Shown here piece by piece: positions 6,153 to 6,196 of a stretch of DNA of 6,196 nt. The notes beneath the pieces are model-generated. The model had not been told where the DNA came from. It was given only the letters and a program-made list of their open reading frames with translations, and did no database searches. The DNA is from Burkholderiales bacterium (GTDB lineage Bacteria; Pseudomonadota; Gammaproteobacteria; Burkholderiales; Casimicrobiaceae). Position numbers and translations under genes: made by a program. Numbering within the stretch: position 1 is the stretch's first letter; each line of letters starts with the position of its first letter. The stretch lies in the NCBI GenBank assembly GCA_031275075.1, contig JAISPI010000171.1, forward strand, positions 1-6,196, read 5' to 3'.

Positions 6153-6196
6153 CAGACGTCACCCCGCGCACACGGATCTTGTTCCCCTCTCCCGCT
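6153..6196. other. Upstream region of waaA with the edge of a probable dispersed repeat
   Basis: These 44 bases hold the waaA ribosome site (GGGGTG on the minus strand, plus-strand positions 6160-6165) and, at the right edge, CCCCTCTCCCGCT. That resembles the first arm of the CCCTCTCCCGC...GCGGGAGAGGG inverted element found between genes in many GC-rich proteobacteria, but the second arm would lie outside the window. An open minus frame ending in TGA at 6154-6152, overlapping the waaA start, has no protein-like content. Confidence 0.3.

Overview
The window looks like chromosomal DNA from a Gram-negative proteobacterium, most likely a betaproteobacterium. Three things suggest this: a Kdo transferase gene for lipid A/core LPS assembly, a non-cyanobacterial cyanophycin-synthetase relative, and a cyanophycin-associated ABC transporter followed by a DUF1854 gene, a combination I associate with Betaproteobacteria. 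Base composition is moderately GC-rich and even, with no sign of recent transfer. Family names come from reading the translations; no database search was run.

Layout: positions 1-1641 (minus strand) hold the first 547 codons of a cyanophycin synthetase homologue that runs off the left edge. Positions 1642-1959 are a divergent control region with hairpins. Positions 1960-4281 (plus) encode a fused ABC exporter with an extra N-terminal soluble region and a four-cysteine zinc ribbon. Positions 4278-4760 (plus) encode a DUF1854 protein that overlaps the transporter by four bases. Positions 4761-4859 are a convergent spacer made largely of what look like dispersed intergenic repeat fragments. Positions 4860-6152 (minus) encode WaaA (KdtA), and the last 44 bases are its upstream region.

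How the genes fit together: the synthetase homologue and the ABC-DUF1854 pair diverge from one control region and probably form a cyanophycin (multi-L-arginyl-poly-L-aspartate) locus. The transported substrate is unknown. waaA belongs to another process, and the repeat-filled convergent spacer marks the boundary between the two modules.

The most unusual points are these. (1) The CphA homologue has lost the P-loop lysine of its Mur-ligase-like domain. It also has a shortened, altered ATP-grasp loop and an Asp where Asn is expected at a metal site, so it is unlikely to be an ordinary cyanophycin synthetase. (2) The 5' region of the transporter gene contains three perfect or near-perfect hairpins followed by an eight-T run, which resembles an attenuator or structured leader.
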